Of a DNA stretch of 64,000 bases, positions 8,641 to 17,192 are shown one piece after another. Origin of the DNA: Tenacibaculum dicentrarchi (GTDB taxonomy: Bacteria > Bacteroidota > Bacteroidia > Flavobacteriales > Flavobacteriaceae); the NCBI RefSeq assembly GCF_900239345.1, contig NZ_OESZ01000001.1, positions 558,001-622,000 on the forward strand, given 5' to 3'. The stretch's first letter is position 1, and the number at the start of each line of letters is the position of its first letter. The position numbers and the translations under genes were made by a program. A model generated the notes under the pieces. That model had not been told where the DNA came from, searched no databases, and saw only the letters and a list, made by a program, of their open reading frames with translations.

Positions 8641-9141
8641 ATGCCTGTAAAAATTAGATTACAAAGACACGGAAAGAAAGGAAAACCTTTTTACTGGGTA
8701 GTAGCTGCTGATTCAAGAGCTAAAAGAGATGGACGTTTCTTAGAAAAAATTGGAACTTATAACCCTAACACTAACCCTGCAACTACTGACTTAAACGTTG
8801 ATGTAGCTGTATCATGGTTAGAAAAAGGAGCACAGCCAACTGATACTGCTAGAACTATTTTATCTGATAAAGGAGTTTTATTAAAAAAGCATTTAGCTGG
8901 TGGAGTTAAAAAAGGTGCTTTAACACAAGAACAAGCAGATGCTAAATTTGCAGCTTGGTTAGAAGAAAAAACTGGTATCGTTGCAAGTAAAGTTGATGGT
9001 TTAGCTAAAGCAGAAGCAGAAGCTAAAGCAAAAGCTTTAGAAGCTGAAAAAGCTGTAAATGCTGCACGTATTGCTGCTAACACTCCTGTTGCTGATAGCG
9101 AAGAGGTTGTTGCTGAAAATGGAGCAGATAGCGAAGAATAA
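8641..9141 (+). CDS. rpsP: 30S ribosomal protein bS16 with long C-terminal tail
   Basis: The first 85 or so residues are canonical bS16 ([21 protein letters not shown], then [13 protein letters not shown]). The protein is 166 residues, about twice the E. coli length. The extra part is a short helical segment and an Ala/Glu/Lys-rich tail ([14 protein letters not shown]) ending in an acidic stretch. Such tails are usual in Bacteroidetes bS16. It is followed 14 nt later by rimM, which assists maturation of the 30S head domain. Confidence 0.98.
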   Translation: MPVKIRLQRHGKKGKPFYWVVAADSRAKRDGRFLEKIGTYNPNTNPATTDLNVDVAVSWLEKGAQPTDTARTILSDKGVLLKKHLAGGVKKGALTQEQADAKFAAWLEEKTGIVASKVDGLAKAEAEAKAKALEAEKAVNAARIAANTPVADSEEVVAENGADSEE

Positions 9142-9155
9142 AAAACTGTACTATA

Positions 9156-9689
9156 ATGATGATGCAAAAAGAAGATTGCTTTTATCTTGGCAAAATCGTT
9201 AAAAAACATAGTTTTAAGGGAGAAGTTGTTATCAAATTAGATACCGATGAACCCCATCTTTACGAAAATTTGGAATCAGTTTTTGTCGATTTAGGCAATA
9301 ATCTGGTTCCTTTTTTTATTGAAAAATCTTCATTAAGTAAAAGTACTATGTTTCGCGTAAAATTTGAAGACGTAGATTCTGAACCAGATGCAGATGCCAT
9401 TATGAGAGCAGGAATTTATTTACCTTTAAATTTATTGCCAAAACTTTCAGGAAATAAGTTTTATTATCATGAAGTTATTGGTTTTACCATTGTTGATAAA
9501 AATTTTGGTGAAGTAGGTACTTTAGCATACATAAATGATAAAGCTGCTCAACCTCTTTTTGAAATTGAAAATGGTGATACTGAAATTTTTATTCCTATGA
9601 TTGATGACTTTATTAAAAAAGTTGATAGAGCTAATAAAATTATTGAAGTTGAAACTCCTAAAGGATTGATCGAATTATATTTTGAATAA
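9156..9689 (+). CDS. rimM: ribosome maturation factor RimM
   Basis: This 177-residue protein has the two RimM domains: an N-terminal beta-barrel beginning YLGKIVKKHSFKGEV and a C-terminal PRC-barrel (YYHEVIGFTIVD to IPMIDDFIKKVD). RimM binds uS19 and helps assemble the head of the 30S subunit. It is cotranscribed with rpsP, as in many bacteria, but trmD and rplS do not follow here. Three ATG codons in tandem (9156, 9159, 9162) leave the exact start open. Confidence 0.96.
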   Translation: MMMQKEDCFYLGKIVKKHSFKGEVVIKLDTDEPHLYENLESVFVDLGNNLVPFFIEKSSLSKSTMFRVKFEDVDSEPDADAIMRAGIYLPLNLLPKLSGNKFYYHEVIGFTIVDKNFGEVGTLAYINDKAAQPLFEIENGDTEIFIPMIDDFIKKVDRANKIIEVETPKGLIELYFE

Positions 9690-9779
9690 AAATAAAGTGA
9701 TATTACTTTTTTATGAGTTATTAGAATATAATTCAATAGATTTTAATTAGTTATAGTTTACTGTAGTTTTTAAAAAGTA

Positions 9780-9811
9780 AAACCTTGACGATTAATTGTC
9801 AAGGTTTTTTT
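9780..9811 (+). terminator. intrinsic terminator after rimM
   Basis: Stem AAACCTTGAC/GTCAAGGTTT with loop GATTAATT and seven T residues. It lies 90 nt after the rimM stop and closes the rpsP-rimM operon. Confidence 0.9.
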
Positions 9812-10035
9812 ATTTCGGGGGATTTCTTAATGGCAATATATTGGTATAACTCAAATAGAGAGTCCGAAATCATGTAAAATGGATGATTTGGAACAAATTT
9901 TTGGTTTATTATGTACTTATTTGGCTTTAAAAGTTAATTATAATACTTTATTTATTGTTTTTTGATATATAGATTATTAGTTTATTATTTGATAAGCTAT
10001 TTATAATTTTATTTTGATGTACTACTATGAAATTA
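9812..10035. other. AT-rich intergenic stretch, nothing recognised
   Basis: Between the rimM terminator and the structured repeat I see no gene, RNA or promoter. Stop codons are dense in all frames. It could be decayed sequence. Confidence 0.5.
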
Positions 10036-10143
10036 GCACAAATTCCTAGCCCCGATTGCAGCAATTGTTTGAGCTCTTTTTTGTTTTTCTTTTTAAAAAA
10101 ACAAAAAAAGCGAGTGCGGAAAGCGGGAAATTGCTTCAAATAA
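10036..10143 (+). ncRNA. structured repeat copy A (Flavo-1-like RNA motif)
   Basis: First of seven copies of a dispersed element. It reads CCTAGCCCCGATTG, then TTGTTTGAGCTC, an inner hairpin, GCGAGTGCGGAAAGCGGG, and AAATTGCTTCAAAT. CCCG pairs with CGGG as an outer stem, and GAGCTC plus a T-tract pairs with an A-tract plus GCGAG. This copy has a G-C pair inside the T/A arm (T6-G against C-A7). It resembles the Flavo-1 candidate RNA as I remember it. It lies 90 bp upstream of the PhnA-like gene, on the same strand. Confidence 0.65.
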
Positions 10144-10233
10144 TTTATATGTAACTGATTTTAAATCCATTTTAGATTTATTTCTGATAAAATAATAATG
10201 TATTTTTACAACTTATAATTTATAGTAAAAAAG

Positions 10234-10824
10234 ATGGGGTTATTACAAGACTTAGAAGATAGAAGTGGAAAGCAATGTGAATTATGTGCTTCAAAAGAAA
10301 ATTTATCAATTTATGAAGTAAAACCAATGCAAACTGGTGGTGTAGATGGAAGTTTATTAGCATGTAATACTTGTATTGAACAAATTGAAGATGCTGAAAA
10401 AACAGTACCTAATCATTGGCGTTGTTTAAATGATAGTATGTGGAGTGAGTATAGAGCTGTAAAAGTTGTTGCTTGGAGAATGTTATCAAGACTTCGTAAC
10501 GAAGGTTGGCCTCAAGATTTACTTGATATGTTATATTTAGAAGATGATGATTTACGTTTTGCTAAAGAAAGTGGAGACCATTTAGATGAAAGTGAAAAAA
10601 TTATTCACAGAGATGCAAATGGTGCTATTTTACAAGCAGGTGATTCTGTTGTATTAATTAAAGATTTAAAAGTAAAAGGTTCTAGCATGGTAGCTAAACA
10701 AGGAACAGCTGTTCGAAGAATTTCTTTAGACCATGAAAATGCTAATTATATTGAAGGTAAGGTAGGACCTACTCAAATTGTAATTATTACTGATTATGTG
10801 AAGAAAATGTCTGAAAAAGAGTAA
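10234..10824 (+). CDS. PhnA/YjdM family zinc-ribbon protein
   Basis: This 196-residue protein has an N-terminal zinc ribbon (CELC at about 15-18 and CNTC at about 44-47) and a C-terminal PhnA domain (DANGAILQAGDSVVLIKDLKVKG to QIVIITDYVKK). Despite the old name, E. coli YjdM is not needed for phosphonate use, and related phosphonoacetate hydrolases are a different family. The true function is unknown. The middle region (NHWRCLNDSMWSEY) is typical of the longer version. It is monocistronic, with a terminator 40 nt downstream. Confidence 0.9.
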   Translation: MGLLQDLEDRSGKQCELCASKENLSIYEVKPMQTGGVDGSLLACNTCIEQIEDAEKTVPNHWRCLNDSMWSEYRAVKVVAWRMLSRLRNEGWPQDLLDMLYLEDDDLRFAKESGDHLDESEKIIHRDANGAILQAGDSVVLIKDLKVKGSSMVAKQGTAVRRISLDHENANYIEGKVGPTQIVIITDYVKKMSEKE

Positions 10825-10864
10825 TTTTTATTCTTTTTAAACATGTTTTACTTTTTAAAAATAT

Positions 10865-10899
10865 AAAAAAAGCTGAAGTTTTAAAACTTCAGCTTTTTT
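10865..10899 (+). terminator. intrinsic terminator after the PhnA-like gene
   Basis: Long perfect hairpin AAAAAAGCTGAAGTTTT and its complement, ending in a T-tract. The second repeat family begins right at its 3' end. Confidence 0.88.
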
Positions 10900-11047
10900 G
10901 TTTAAAATAAAGTGTTTTTCAAGACAGATAAACGTCATGCTGAATTTATTTCAGCATCGCATCAACAGGAAAACTACGGCAAATTAGAATACGAACCTGA
11001 ACTAAATTCAGGTTGACGGATGTGATTCTTTATTTTTCTGTAATTTT
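10899..11047 (-). repeat. REPIN-containing element copy 1
   Basis: Minus-strand copy of the element also found at 32396 and 47013. Two 31-nt palindromic units lie in inverted orientation at 10933-10963 and 10988-11018, with CTGAATTTATTTCAG-type hairpin cores and a 24-nt spacer. The distal end keeps part of the terminal repeat (TGTTTAAA at 10900). The proximal end runs into the stop codon of the NdpA-like gene: homology to the element continues into the last codons (CTGAAAAATAA on the minus strand). Confidence 0.8.
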
Positions 11048-12097
11048 TTATTTTTCAGTATTGTAAAAGACTTTGTAGTATTTCATTTTTTTATCTTCAT
11101 CATAACCTTGTTCTAAGTAATCTGAAGAAGCATCAGGAGCATCAATATCAATTTTAATTTGAATATTGGTATCTAATTTAATTTCAGTTTTAAATTTGCT
11201 TTTTTCTTTCTTTAAAACAACATCAGAAACTTCAAAATTATTACGAATTAAAACATCATTTAACTTTTCAAAATGTTTTTTGTAGTCTTCAAACATTCCT
11301 TGATGTTTATCATCTTCAAAAACTTCTTCTTTAAATTTGTGATAGTCTACATCTTCATTTTCTTTGAAATAATCAACGGTGCTGGCTAAGAAATTACTTT
11401 GTTCTTGTTTACCAAATTCAGGTTTTATAATTTCTTCAGAAAAATCTTTACACATCTCTAAATAATTTTGAGTATGTAAGTTTCTATCATCTGCAAATTT
11501 TGCGTTTAAGAAGTTTTTAATCCAATATTGGGCATCATAATTATTATTATCAACAGATAAAATTACAGTTCCTTCTGCATCGGTAGAATTTACAATTAAA
11601 CAACCTTTATCTAATTTTTTAGTTGAAATTCCTTTTTGAACTACTACATCAAAACTATCATCATCTAAATAAGTTTGTAAAAAATCTACTTTACTTTCAA
11701 TTTTAAAAACACCAACAGCATCTGTAAGAATATCTTTATATTCGATGTTTTCAAAGTAAACTACTAGCACATCGCCAGTTTTTATATTTGCAGAATTTGA
11801 TTGCTCATATAAATGATTTACAATATTTTTTGAATGCTCAATAAATGTTTCATTATTGTCAAAAATATCAGAAGTATATTTGTTAATTTCGTTTAAACGA
11901 ACATCAGCATGATGCTTAAAACGATAACTTTGTGTAACTGTTCCAAAGTTTTTTAATAAAAAAGGCATCAGTAATTCGTAACTTTCTTCATCAAAACGAA
12001 CTAAACTTTCTGAAAAAGCATTTTGACCGCTATTATACTTATTAGCAACTTTATGAATAATACATTTGCTAATTTCTGCACGTGTTCTTTTAATCAT
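11048..12097 (-). CDS. nucleoid-associated protein, NdpA/YejK family
   Basis: This 349-residue protein matches the 37-kDa nucleoid-associated family over its length: an N-terminal IIHKVANK-like opening, the middle LVVYFENIEYKDILT region, and the YWIKNFLNAKFADDRN segment. In E. coli the homologue binds the nucleoid, but its task is unclear; some related proteins occur in phage and defence settings. It lies 33 nt downstream of rnhB and is probably cotranscribed with it. The 3' end overlaps the homologous edge of a REPIN element, which may have supplied its stop codon. Confidence 0.88.
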   Translation of the reverse strand: MIKRTRAEISKCIIHKVANKYNSGQNAFSESLVRFDEESYELLMPFLLKNFGTVTQSYRFKHHADVRLNEINKYTSDIFDNNETFIEHSKNIVNHLYEQSNSANIKTGDVLVVYFENIEYKDILTDAVGVFKIESKVDFLQTYLDDDSFDVVVQKGISTKKLDKGCLIVNSTDAEGTVILSVDNNNYDAQYWIKNFLNAKFADDRNLHTQNYLEMCKDFSEEIIKPEFGKQEQSNFLASTVDYFKENEDVDYHKFKEEVFEDDKHQGMFEDYKKHFEKLNDVLIRNNFEVSDVVLKKEKSKFKTEIKLDTNIQIKIDIDAPDASSDYLEQGYDEDKKMKYYKVFYNTEK

Positions 12098-12130
12098 CTT
12101 CTAAGTTATTGGATGACAAAAATAAAGAAA

Positions 12131-12730
12131 CTAAAGCTTTAATTTAAGTTGTTCGGGAAGTAATTTAAAAGTCTTCCTATGATATGGTGTAATACCAAAC
12201 TCACGAATAGCATTTCTGTGTTCTTTTGTAGGATATCCTTTGTTTTTTTTCCAGTTGTATTGCGGATATTCTTTATGGATTTTCTCCATATATTCATCTC
12301 GATATGTTTTTGCTAAAACAGATGCCGCAGCAATACTCATAAATTTGGCATCACCTTTTACAATTGTTTCGTGTGGGATATCTTTATAAGGTTTGAATTT
12401 ATTTCCATCAACAATAATAAATTCTGGTTGTACGGAAAGTTTCGCAATAGAGCGATGCATACCAGTTATAGAAGCTTGTAAAACATTTATTTCATCAACT
12501 TCTTGATGACTGATAAAAGCAACACCATACGCTAATGCATGTTTTTCAATATATGGGCGTAATTCTTGGCGTTTTTTTTCTGAAAGTTGTTTGGAATCAT
12601 TCAACAAATCATGTTTAAAATTTTCAGGTAAAATAACGGCAGCAGCTACCACAGGACCACTTAAGCAACCTCTACCAGCTTCATCCGTTCCTGTTTCTAA
12701 TTTGTATTGACTATAATTTAATTTTAGCAT
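12131..12730 (-). CDS. rnhB: ribonuclease HII
   Basis: This 199-residue enzyme cleaves RNA in RNA-DNA hybrids and removes ribonucleotides misincorporated into DNA. The signature [17 protein letters not shown] carries the first two catalytic acids (Asp16, Glu17), IIVDGNKF gives the third, and [21 protein letters not shown] the fourth region. The [12 protein letters not shown] tail is typical. It starts back to back with the porin gene upstream and leads into the NdpA-like gene. Confidence 0.97.
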   Translation of the reverse strand: MLKLNYSQYKLETGTDEAGRGCLSGPVVAAAVILPENFKHDLLNDSKQLSEKKRQELRPYIEKHALAYGVAFISHQEVDEINVLQASITGMHRSIAKLSVQPEFIIVDGNKFKPYKDIPHETIVKGDAKFMSIAAASVLAKTYRDEYMEKIHKEYPQYNWKKNKGYPTKEHRNAIREFGITPYHRKTFKLLPEQLKLKL

Positions 12731-12787
12731 GCTACAAATTAACAGTTTTCAAAGAAAATATTCACAATTTTTGTCGTTTAATTATTT

Positions 12788-12795
12788 TACTTTTG
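12788..12795 (+). promoter_or_regulatory. -7 element of the porin gene, possibly leaderless
   Basis: TACTTTTG ends only 5 nt before the ATG at 12801. With the usual spacing to +1, the transcript would begin at or next to the start codon. Confidence 0.55.
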
Positions 12796-12800
12796 TAGTT

Positions 12801-14765
12801 ATGAAGAGATTTTTTGTAGTGTTTTTTTGTTTATTATGTACTCAATTGTTTTATGCTCAAATAAGACAGTTTGAAGGTGGGAGAAATGGATTAAATAAAG
12901 GAGGTTTAAATAGAAATTTAGACTCTATATCCGATAATGAAATTAGTGTAAAGCTTAGCGGAAAAACAAAGTATACCGACTATAAAATTATATCATTTAA
13001 AAATGATACCACAATTATTGATACTACACTAACTCTAAAAAAACATTATAAATTTAATGCTTTAAGAAAAGATAATTTTGAATTATTAGAATTTCATAAT
13101 CAAGGACAAACGTTTACCAATTTAGGCTATAATTTTACAGATATTTCATCATTTCCTGACATTGGTTTTCGCGCCAAACAATTTAATTTTTTTGAAAAGG
13201 AAGATGTAAATTATTATCATGTACCAACACCCACTACAGAGGCTATGTACAAAACAGGTTTGCAGCAAGGGCAGGTGTTAGATATTTTATTTACAAGCAA
13301 TTTTTCAAAGCGATTTAACGTAGGGGTTGCCTACAAAGGGCTTCGGTCGTTAGGCGCTTACAGGCGTTCGTTGGTGAGTTCGGGTAATTTTAGGGTTAGT
13401 TTTAGCTATGAAAGCCCAAAACAGCAGTATGCGATGCGAGGTCATGCGGTAAATCAAGATATTTTAAACCAAGAAAACGGCGGTTTAACAGACGATTCAT
13501 TAGCTGCTTTTTTTAATGATGATCCTAATTTTAGTAAAGATAGAGGTAGGTTAGATACCAAATTAATCGATGCTCAAAATAAATTAGATGCAAAACGCTT
13601 ATATTTTGAACATACTTTTAAATTACTAGCCTCTAAAGATAGTTTACATCAAAAAGATTTTTCAAATTTAAAAATAGGACATTCATTTACTAGAAGTTCA
13701 AAACATTATACTTTTGAGCAAGGAACAGCAACGCCTCTTGTTTTTGGAAAAACAATTTTAGCAAATAATATTAATGATAAAACCTCTTATTTACGTTATA
13801 ATAATTCGGTTTTTTTAGATTTTAATTCAAAATATATTTTAGGGAAATTCAGTGTGAAAACAGGTTATACAACCTATAAATATGGCTACGATAACTTGCA
13901 AAATAATGTGGTAGGCATCACTAAAAATAAATTAATAGGAAAAGCGGTTTCTTTTGGTGCAAGTTGGAACGGAAAAATTAAAAATTTTCATGTAAACGCC
14001 CTTGCAAATATAACACCAGGCAATGCTAGGCTTTCAGGGAACAACTTAAAAGCCGAAGCTTTTTACAAAAAAGATAGTGTATTAACAGTAAAAGCACATT
14101 TAGAAATTAGCAATAAACGCCCAAATTTTAATTTTTTACTACATCAAAGTAGCTATAACGATTATAATTGGGAACATAATTTTACATCCGTAGGTACAAG
14201 AACAATTGGTGGGGTTTTATCTTCAAAATGGATAAATACTTCTTTAGATATTACTAATATTGACAACTACACCTATTTTGATCAAAATAATTTGCCAAAA
14301 CAATTTTCAGGAAATATTAATTATTTAAAAGCAAAAGTTTCCAAAGAATTTACGCTAGGGAAATTTTCCTTAGATAACACACTGATGTATCAAAAAGTTG
14401 CTAGCGGAAATCAGGTTTTTAGAGTGCCCGAATTGGTAACACGAAACACCTTTTATTATTCCGATAATTGGTTTAAGGGAAAACCTTTATTTGTGCAAAT
14501 AGGCGCAACGTTTAAATACTTTTCTAAGTATAAAATGAATGCTTATAATCCGTTATTGGCTGAATTTACTTTGCAAGATAATACCGAAATAGGGTATCCA
14601 ACAGTTGATTTATTTTTCAATGGAAGAGTGCGTCGAACTCGTATTTATTTTAAGGCTGACAACATCAGTTCTTTTGTGTTAGATAAAAATTATTTATCGG
14701 CACCAAATACTCCATATCGAGATTTTACAATTCGTTTTGGAGTTGTTTGGAACTGGTTTATTTAA
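12801..14765 (+). CDS. putative outer-membrane beta-barrel porin
   Basis: This 654-residue protein has a signal peptide (starting MKRFFVVFFCLLC, cleaved after FYAQ). It then shows long stretches of alternating hydrophobic and polar residues rich in Tyr, Phe and Asn, ending VVWNWFI, as expected for an outer-membrane barrel. It resembles the 'putative porin' family widespread in Flavobacteriia. I start at 12801, where the signal peptide begins; the frame is open further upstream but overlaps rnhB. The substrate is unknown. A 13-bp hairpin 30 nt after the stop may end the transcript. Confidence 0.85.
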   Translation: MKRFFVVFFCLLCTQLFYAQIRQFEGGRNGLNKGGLNRNLDSISDNEISVKLSGKTKYTDYKIISFKNDTTIIDTTLTLKKHYKFNALRKDNFELLEFHNQGQTFTNLGYNFTDISSFPDIGFRAKQFNFFEKEDVNYYHVPTPTTEAMYKTGLQQGQVLDILFTSNFSKRFNVGVAYKGLRSLGAYRRSLVSSGNFRVSFSYESPKQQYAMRGHAVNQDILNQENGGLTDDSLAAFFNDDPNFSKDRGRLDTKLIDAQNKLDAKRLYFEHTFKLLASKDSLHQKDFSNLKIGHSFTRSSKHYTFEQGTATPLVFGKTILANNINDKTSYLRYNNSVFLDFNSKYILGKFSVKTGYTTYKYGYDNLQNNVVGITKNKLIGKAVSFGASWNGKIKNFHVNALANITPGNARLSGNNLKAEAFYKKDSVLTVKAHLEISNKRPNFNFLLHQSSYNDYNWEHNFTSVGTRTIGGVLSSKWINTSLDITNIDNYTYFDQNNLPKQFSGNINYLKAKVSKEFTLGKFSLDNTLMYQKVASGNQVFRVPELVTRNTFYYSDNWFKGKPLFVQIGATFKYFSKYKMNAYNPLLAEFTLQDNTEIGYPTVDLFFNGRVRRTRIYFKADNISSFVLDKNYLSAPNTPYRDFTIRFGVVWNWFI

Positions 14766-14793
14766 TAAAATAACGTCTTTTTAGTAATTTTAT

Positions 14794-14828
14794 GAAGATA
14801 ATCGAACTGGTTTTATTCGATAATCTTC
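14794..14828 (+). terminator. hairpin 3' of the porin gene
   Basis: Stem GAAGATAATCGAA/TTCGATAATCTTC with one A-A mismatch and a 9-nt loop. There is no T-tract, so it may be a processing or stability hairpin instead of a true terminator. Confidence 0.45.
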
Positions 14829-14948
14829 TAGAAAAATTAATCAAATTAATTAAATTAGTGTAATTTAACTATTAATTATGTTAGAAACTGATTCTATTTG
14901 CGTACTTCTTAGTAATATCGTAACATTACATATCTAAAAAAACTATAA

Positions 14949-16454
14949 ATGCAAGACGGTAAAAACATCTCTGAGATTAAAACAGGAGACCAAAAAATTA
15001 TTGAAAATAAAGAGTTAAATATCTGGGAAGCTTTAATTCCTGTATTTGCTTTAATAGCAATGTTGGCGTATAATGTTTTTATTTATGGAGATGACGCTTT
15101 GGGCGGAAGTAATCAATTTATTTTATTGTTAGGTGGTGCAGTAGCTGCAATTGTAGGTTTTAGAAACAAGGTTTCTTACAAAAGAATGATGGATGAGGTT
15201 GCTGAAAATATCAAATCAACCGCAGGAGCTATTTTAATTTTGTTGATGGTGGGGTCATTAGCAGGAACTTGGCTCATTAGCGGAATAATTCCTTCCATGA
15301 TTTACTACGGATTACAAATTTTAAATCCTACCATATTTTTAGTAGCATGTTTAATTATTAGTGCCGTAATATCAATAGCAACAGGTAGTTCTTGGACAAC
15401 ATCAGCAACAGTTGGTATCGCTTTAATAGGTATTGGAGAAGCTTTAGGAATTTCATTAGGAATGACCGCAGGAGCTGTTTTATCGGGTGCTTATTTTGGT
15501 GATAAAATGTCGCCAATGTCCGATACTACAAATTTAGCTCCCGCAATGGCAGGAACCGATTTGTTTACTCATATTCGCTACATGACCTATACTACCATTC
15601 CTACTTTTATGGTAACAATGATCTTTTTTATTATTTTAGGATTTACACAAACAGCAACAGGCGAAGCCAATACACAAGGAATTCTTACCGATATTGATAA
15701 AGCCTTTAATATTACACCATTACTATTCTTAGTGCCAGTATTTGTTATTGTTTTAATCATCAAGAAAACACCTCCTTTAATTGCTTTATTAGCAGGAACA
15801 CTTTTAGGCGGAGTTTTTTCATTAATATTTCAACCTGAGGTAGTGGCACAAATTGCAGGGGTAAAAAGTTTAGATTTTAAATCGGCATATAAAGGCGTAA
15901 TGCAGGCAATTACTGTAGAAACTTCAGTGGCTACTGATAATGAGGTTTTAAAAGATTTATTTACCGCAGGCGGGATGAAAAAAATGCTAGGAACTGTTTG
16001 GTTAATTTTATTAGCGATGGTTTTTGGTGGTATTATGGATGCCATTGGAGCATTGGCAAGAATAAGTAGCTTTATGCTTGGTTTATTTGATTCTGTTTTT
16101 GGGTTATTTGCCAGTACAGTTGCAACTTGTATCGGTTTAAATTTTACAGCTTCAGACCAATATTTAGCTATTGTAGTACCAGGTAAAATGTATGCAAAAG
16201 CCTATCGAGATAAAGGGCTAGCTCCTGAAAATTTGAGTAGAACTTTAGAAGATTCAGGAACAGTAACTTCTGTTTTAATACCTTGGAATACTTGTGGAGC
16301 ATATCATTCAGGTGTGTTAGGTGTTCCTGTAATTGATTATGCTTTCTTTGCTATGTTTAACTGGTTAAGCCCATTTATGACCTTATTATTTGCAGCCTTC
16401 AGAATAAAAATTAGAGAACTAGCGAAACCATCAAAAGAAAATATTAAAAAATAA
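14949..16454 (+). CDS. nhaC: Na+/H+ antiporter NhaC family
   Basis: This 501-residue inner-membrane protein has about 11-12 hydrophobic segments after a 25-residue polar N-terminus. The signatures ATGSSWTTSATVGIALIGIG and GAYFGDKMSPMSDTTNLAPA are diagnostic of the NhaC family, which exchanges internal sodium for external protons. ASDQYLAIVVPG and LEDSGTVTSVLIPWNTCGA in the C-terminal half also fit. The gene stands alone, with a terminator after it. Sodium extrusion fits a marine habitat. Confidence 0.94.
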   Translation: MQDGKNISEIKTGDQKIIENKELNIWEALIPVFALIAMLAYNVFIYGDDALGGSNQFILLLGGAVAAIVGFRNKVSYKRMMDEVAENIKSTAGAILILLMVGSLAGTWLISGIIPSMIYYGLQILNPTIFLVACLIISAVISIATGSSWTTSATVGIALIGIGEALGISLGMTAGAVLSGAYFGDKMSPMSDTTNLAPAMAGTDLFTHIRYMTYTTIPTFMVTMIFFIILGFTQTATGEANTQGILTDIDKAFNITPLLFLVPVFVIVLIIKKTPPLIALLAGTLLGGVFSLIFQPEVVAQIAGVKSLDFKSAYKGVMQAITVETSVATDNEVLKDLFTAGGMKKMLGTVWLILLAMVFGGIMDAIGALARISSFMLGLFDSVFGLFASTVATCIGLNFTASDQYLAIVVPGKMYAKAYRDKGLAPENLSRTLEDSGTVTSVLIPWNTCGAYHSGVLGVPVIDYAFFAMFNWLSPFMTLLFAAFRIKIRELAKPSKENIKK

Positions 16455-16473
16455 CATAAATTATCAACACAAC

Positions 16474-16503
16474 AAAGCCTTATTTTAAAAGTGAGGCTTT
16501 TTT
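16474..16503. terminator. intrinsic terminator, nhaC and the convergent lrp gene
   Basis: Stem AAAGCCTTA/TGAGGCTTT with a T-tract on the plus strand. It lies between the convergent nhaC and Lrp-type genes. Confidence 0.85.
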
Positions 16504-16522
16504 AGTGATATCAATAAAAATA

Positions 16523-16981
16523 TTATAAAACAATAGTATTTGAATTTTTAACCTGTCCAATAGTAAAAGTACTATGAGTACTACCAATATGCTTTAAAGT
16601 TGTTAATTTATGTACCATAAATTTACGATATTCATCCATGTCTTTCAGGTAAATTTTAAGAATATAATCATAATCACCACTTACATGAAAACACTCTGTT
16701 ACTTCTTGTAATTTACTAATTTCTCGCTCAAAAATTACAATATATTCTTTGGTATGTTTCTCTAACTTGATATGACAAAAAACTAAAAAATTCTTTTCAA
16801 TTTTATTTTTATTTAGTAATGCAACATACTGAGTTATTACGCCTTCTCTTTCTAATTTTTTAATTCGTTCATAAACTGCCGTTACTGATAATCCTAAATG
16901 TAAAGACAACTGTTTGGTAGTTTGTTTGCTATCTTTTTGGAGTAACACTAAAAGCTTTTTATCAATTGTATCTAATTTCAT
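16523..16981 (-). CDS. Lrp/AsnC family transcriptional regulator
   Basis: This 152-residue regulator has an N-terminal winged helix (LDTIDKKLLVLLQKDSKQTT, then LGLSVTAVYERIKKLEREGVI) and a C-terminal RAM ligand-binding domain (CFHVSGDYDYILKIYLKDMDEY). Such proteins form dimers to octamers and sense amino acids. I start at ATG 16981 (MKLDTID), 39 nt inside the longest frame, because that is where family members begin. It is divergent from the aminotransferase gene, but a regulatory link is only a guess. Confidence 0.92.
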   Translation of the reverse strand: MKLDTIDKKLLVLLQKDSKQTTKQLSLHLGLSVTAVYERIKKLEREGVITQYVALLNKNKIEKNFLVFCHIKLEKHTKEYIVIFEREISKLQEVTECFHVSGDYDYILKIYLKDMDEYRKFMVHKLTTLKHIGSTHSTFTIGQVKNSNTIVL

Positions 16982-17160
16982 TTGAAAATTTTCACAGTTT
17001 AAAACATAAAGGAATCTCAAAATTAAATAATTTTAGTTTTAAATATCTAAATAATTTTTATTTCTTCTATTATTTTTTAAGAAACATAAATAATGTTACT
17101 TACTAAAATTAATATTTACTCACGAGTTTATTTCATTAAAGATAACAGAAATTTAATTCG

Positions 17161-17168
17161 TATTTTTG
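17161..17168 (+). promoter_or_regulatory. -7 element of the DegT-type aminotransferase gene
   Basis: TATTTTTG, 24 nt before the start codon. No clear TTG is found at the -33 position. Confidence 0.55.
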
Positions 17169-17192
17169 AAACTCAATAAATCGATTTCTTAG

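Noticed and set aside
9948..10139. Open frame on the minus strand with basic peptide MKQFPAFRTRFF
   Set aside because: It is the translation of structured repeat copy A. Similar peptides appear in frames over copies B and D (for example at 19380-19583 and 38564-38782), which shows that these are chance frames across a repeat, not genes.
14912..14929. GTAAT...ATTAC inverted repeat before nhaC as an operator
   Set aside because: The arms are only five AT-rich bases, too short to support.
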